Assembly: GCF_006337105.1 (NCBI RefSeq)
Contig: NZ_CP040871.1
Location: forward strand, 434,001 to 498,000
Direction of reading: 5' to 3'
Length of the DNA: 64,000 bases
From: Thermomonas aquatica
GTDB lineage: Bacteria; Pseudomonadota; Gammaproteobacteria; Xanthomonadales; Xanthomonadaceae
Positions 63,208-64,000 of this stretch are shown one piece after another (the stretch's first letter is position 1; every line of letters starts with the position of its first letter). Under the pieces are notes generated by a model. The model made no database searches and was not told where the DNA came from. It worked only from the letters and a program-made list of their open reading frames with translations. Both the position numbers and the translations under genes were made by a program.

Positions 63208-64000
63208 ATGAGCGACGTCGTCATCGTCGGTGCCAAGCGCACCGCCATCGGTTCCTTCCTCGGCCAGTTCACCGGTACGCCCACGCCGGCGCTCGGCACG
63301 GCGGCCATTTCCGCCGCGCTCGCCCAGTCCGGCGTCGCCGGCGACAAGGTGGACGAGGTGATCATGGGCTGCGTGCTGCCGGCCGGCCTGGGCCAGGCGC
63401 CCGCGCGCCAGGCCTCGCGCGCCGCTGGCATCGCCGATGCCGCCGGTTGCACCACCATCAACAAGGTCTGCGGTTCGGGCATGAAGGCGGTGATGCTGGC
63501 CCACGACCTGATCAAGGCCGGCTCCGCGCAAGTGGTGGTCGCCGGCGGCATGGAGTCGATGACCAATGCCCCGCACCTGCTCAACAACTCGCGCACCGGC
63601 ATCCGCTACGGCAGCGCCGAGATGCTCGACCACATGGCCTGGGACGGCCTGACCAATCCCTACGACGGCAAGGCGATGGGCGTGTTCGGCGATGCCGCCT
63701 GCGCCAAGTACGGCTACGACCGCGCCGCGGTCGACGCCTATTCCGCGGAAAGCGCCAGGCGTGCGCAGGCCGCGCAGGCCAATGGCGCGTTCGCCGACGA
63801 GATCGCCGCGGTCACGGTCAAGACCCGCAAGGGCGAGGTCGTGGTCGACAAGGACGAGGAACCCGGCAAGATCGACCTCAACAAGATCCCGGAGCTGCGC
63901 GCCGCCTTCGGCAAGGACGGCGTGCTGACCGCGGCCTCCTCCTCGAAGATTTCCGACGGTGCCGCGGCGCTGGTGGTGATGTCCGCCGAAGCCGCGGCCG
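63208..64000 (+). CDS. Acetyl-CoA C-acyltransferase (thiolase), partial
   Basis: The first 264 residues of a thiolase; the gene continues past the window. Start ATG 63208 gives MSDVVIVGAKRTAIGSFLGQF, the family N-terminus. The active-site Cys is in NKVCGSGMKAV (about residue 89) and GGMESMTNAPHLL follows; the GDAACAKYGYDR region is also typical. It condenses or cleaves acyl-CoAs; with the upstream genes it may take part in branched-chain acyl-CoA or acetoacetyl-CoA metabolism. The 209 bases before it contain no gene. Confidence 0.92.
   Translation, partial: MSDVVIVGAKRTAIGSFLGQFTGTPTPALGTAAISAALAQSGVAGDKVDEVIMGCVLPAGLGQAPARQASRAAGIADAAGCTTINKVCGSGMKAVMLAHDLIKAGSAQVVVAGGMESMTNAPHLLNNSRTGIRYGSAEMLDHMAWDGLTNPYDGKAMGVFGDAACAKYGYDRAAVDAYSAESARRAQAAQANGAFADEIAAVTVKTRKGEVVVDKDEEPGKIDLNKIPELRAAFGKDGVLTAASSSKISDGAAALVVMSAEAAA

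Overview
The window is a G+C-rich bacterial chromosome segment, densely packed with genes on both strands and with no intergenic gap over about 300 bases. The gene content points to a gammaproteobacterium of the Xanthomonadaceae/Lysobacteraceae (Lysobacter, Luteimonas, Thermomonas or Pseudoxanthomonas-like): leucine dehydrogenase next to isovaleryl-CoA dehydrogenase, fused isobutyryl-CoA mutase IcmF, many secreted or Tat-exported hydrolases, and a RAYT/REP repeat family. The genus is an inference from gene content; no rRNA or tRNA lies in the window.

Layout. 1-4000: a truncated Tyr-rich protein, a YbiI-type zinc finger, two adjacent GGDEF genes (the first broken by an in-frame TGA) and a Tat-exported epimerase-like protein. 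4000-6400: a BlaI-type repressor and M56 (BlaR1-like) membrane protease pair behind three 14-bp-phased repeats. 6400-13800: YciI-like protein, periplasmic peroxiredoxin, M13 peptidase, an M14 peptidase fused to RidA, a methyltransferase, a flavoprotein and a Cys-cluster protein. 14000-28900: mostly single housekeeping or conserved-hypothetical genes (acyltransferase, serine hydrolase, two GSTs, LD-carboxypeptidase, RIO-like kinase, RluF-like pseudouridine synthase, YehS, a lipase-like hydrolase, a TrmY-like methyltransferase, a YcaQ-like glycosylase). 29100-31840: a three-gene SPFH / zinc-ribbon / small-protein operon resembling Bacillus ydjI-ydjG-ydjH. 32000-42900: M20 peptidase, CPBP protease, a PhaZ7-type PHB depolymerase, PhoD phosphatase and a serine hydrolase.

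42900-49630 is the accessory region. A REP-associated tyrosine transposase (RAYT) sits among its own repeats. Next comes a markedly A+T-richer NACHT-type STAND NTPase, a likely defence gene, and then icmF. A diverged second copy of the icmF 3' end lies about 130 bp beyond the icmF stop, on the NACHT side. IcmF itself carries two REP inverted-repeat pairs of the RAYT family inserted in frame, one in each interdomain linker (residues about 153-180 and 426-457). This protein-coding use of a REP doublet is the most unusual thing in the window.

49700-64000: phospholipase D-like protein, a large serine hydrolase, a ChaN-like lipoprotein, a beta-propeller diguanylate cyclase, leucine dehydrogenase, isovaleryl-CoA dehydrogenase, a frameshifted subtilisin-type autotransporter, and the start of a thiolase. 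Leucine dehydrogenase, isovaleryl-CoA dehydrogenase, IcmF and the thiolase together suggest a local concentration of branched-chain amino acid and short acyl-CoA metabolism.
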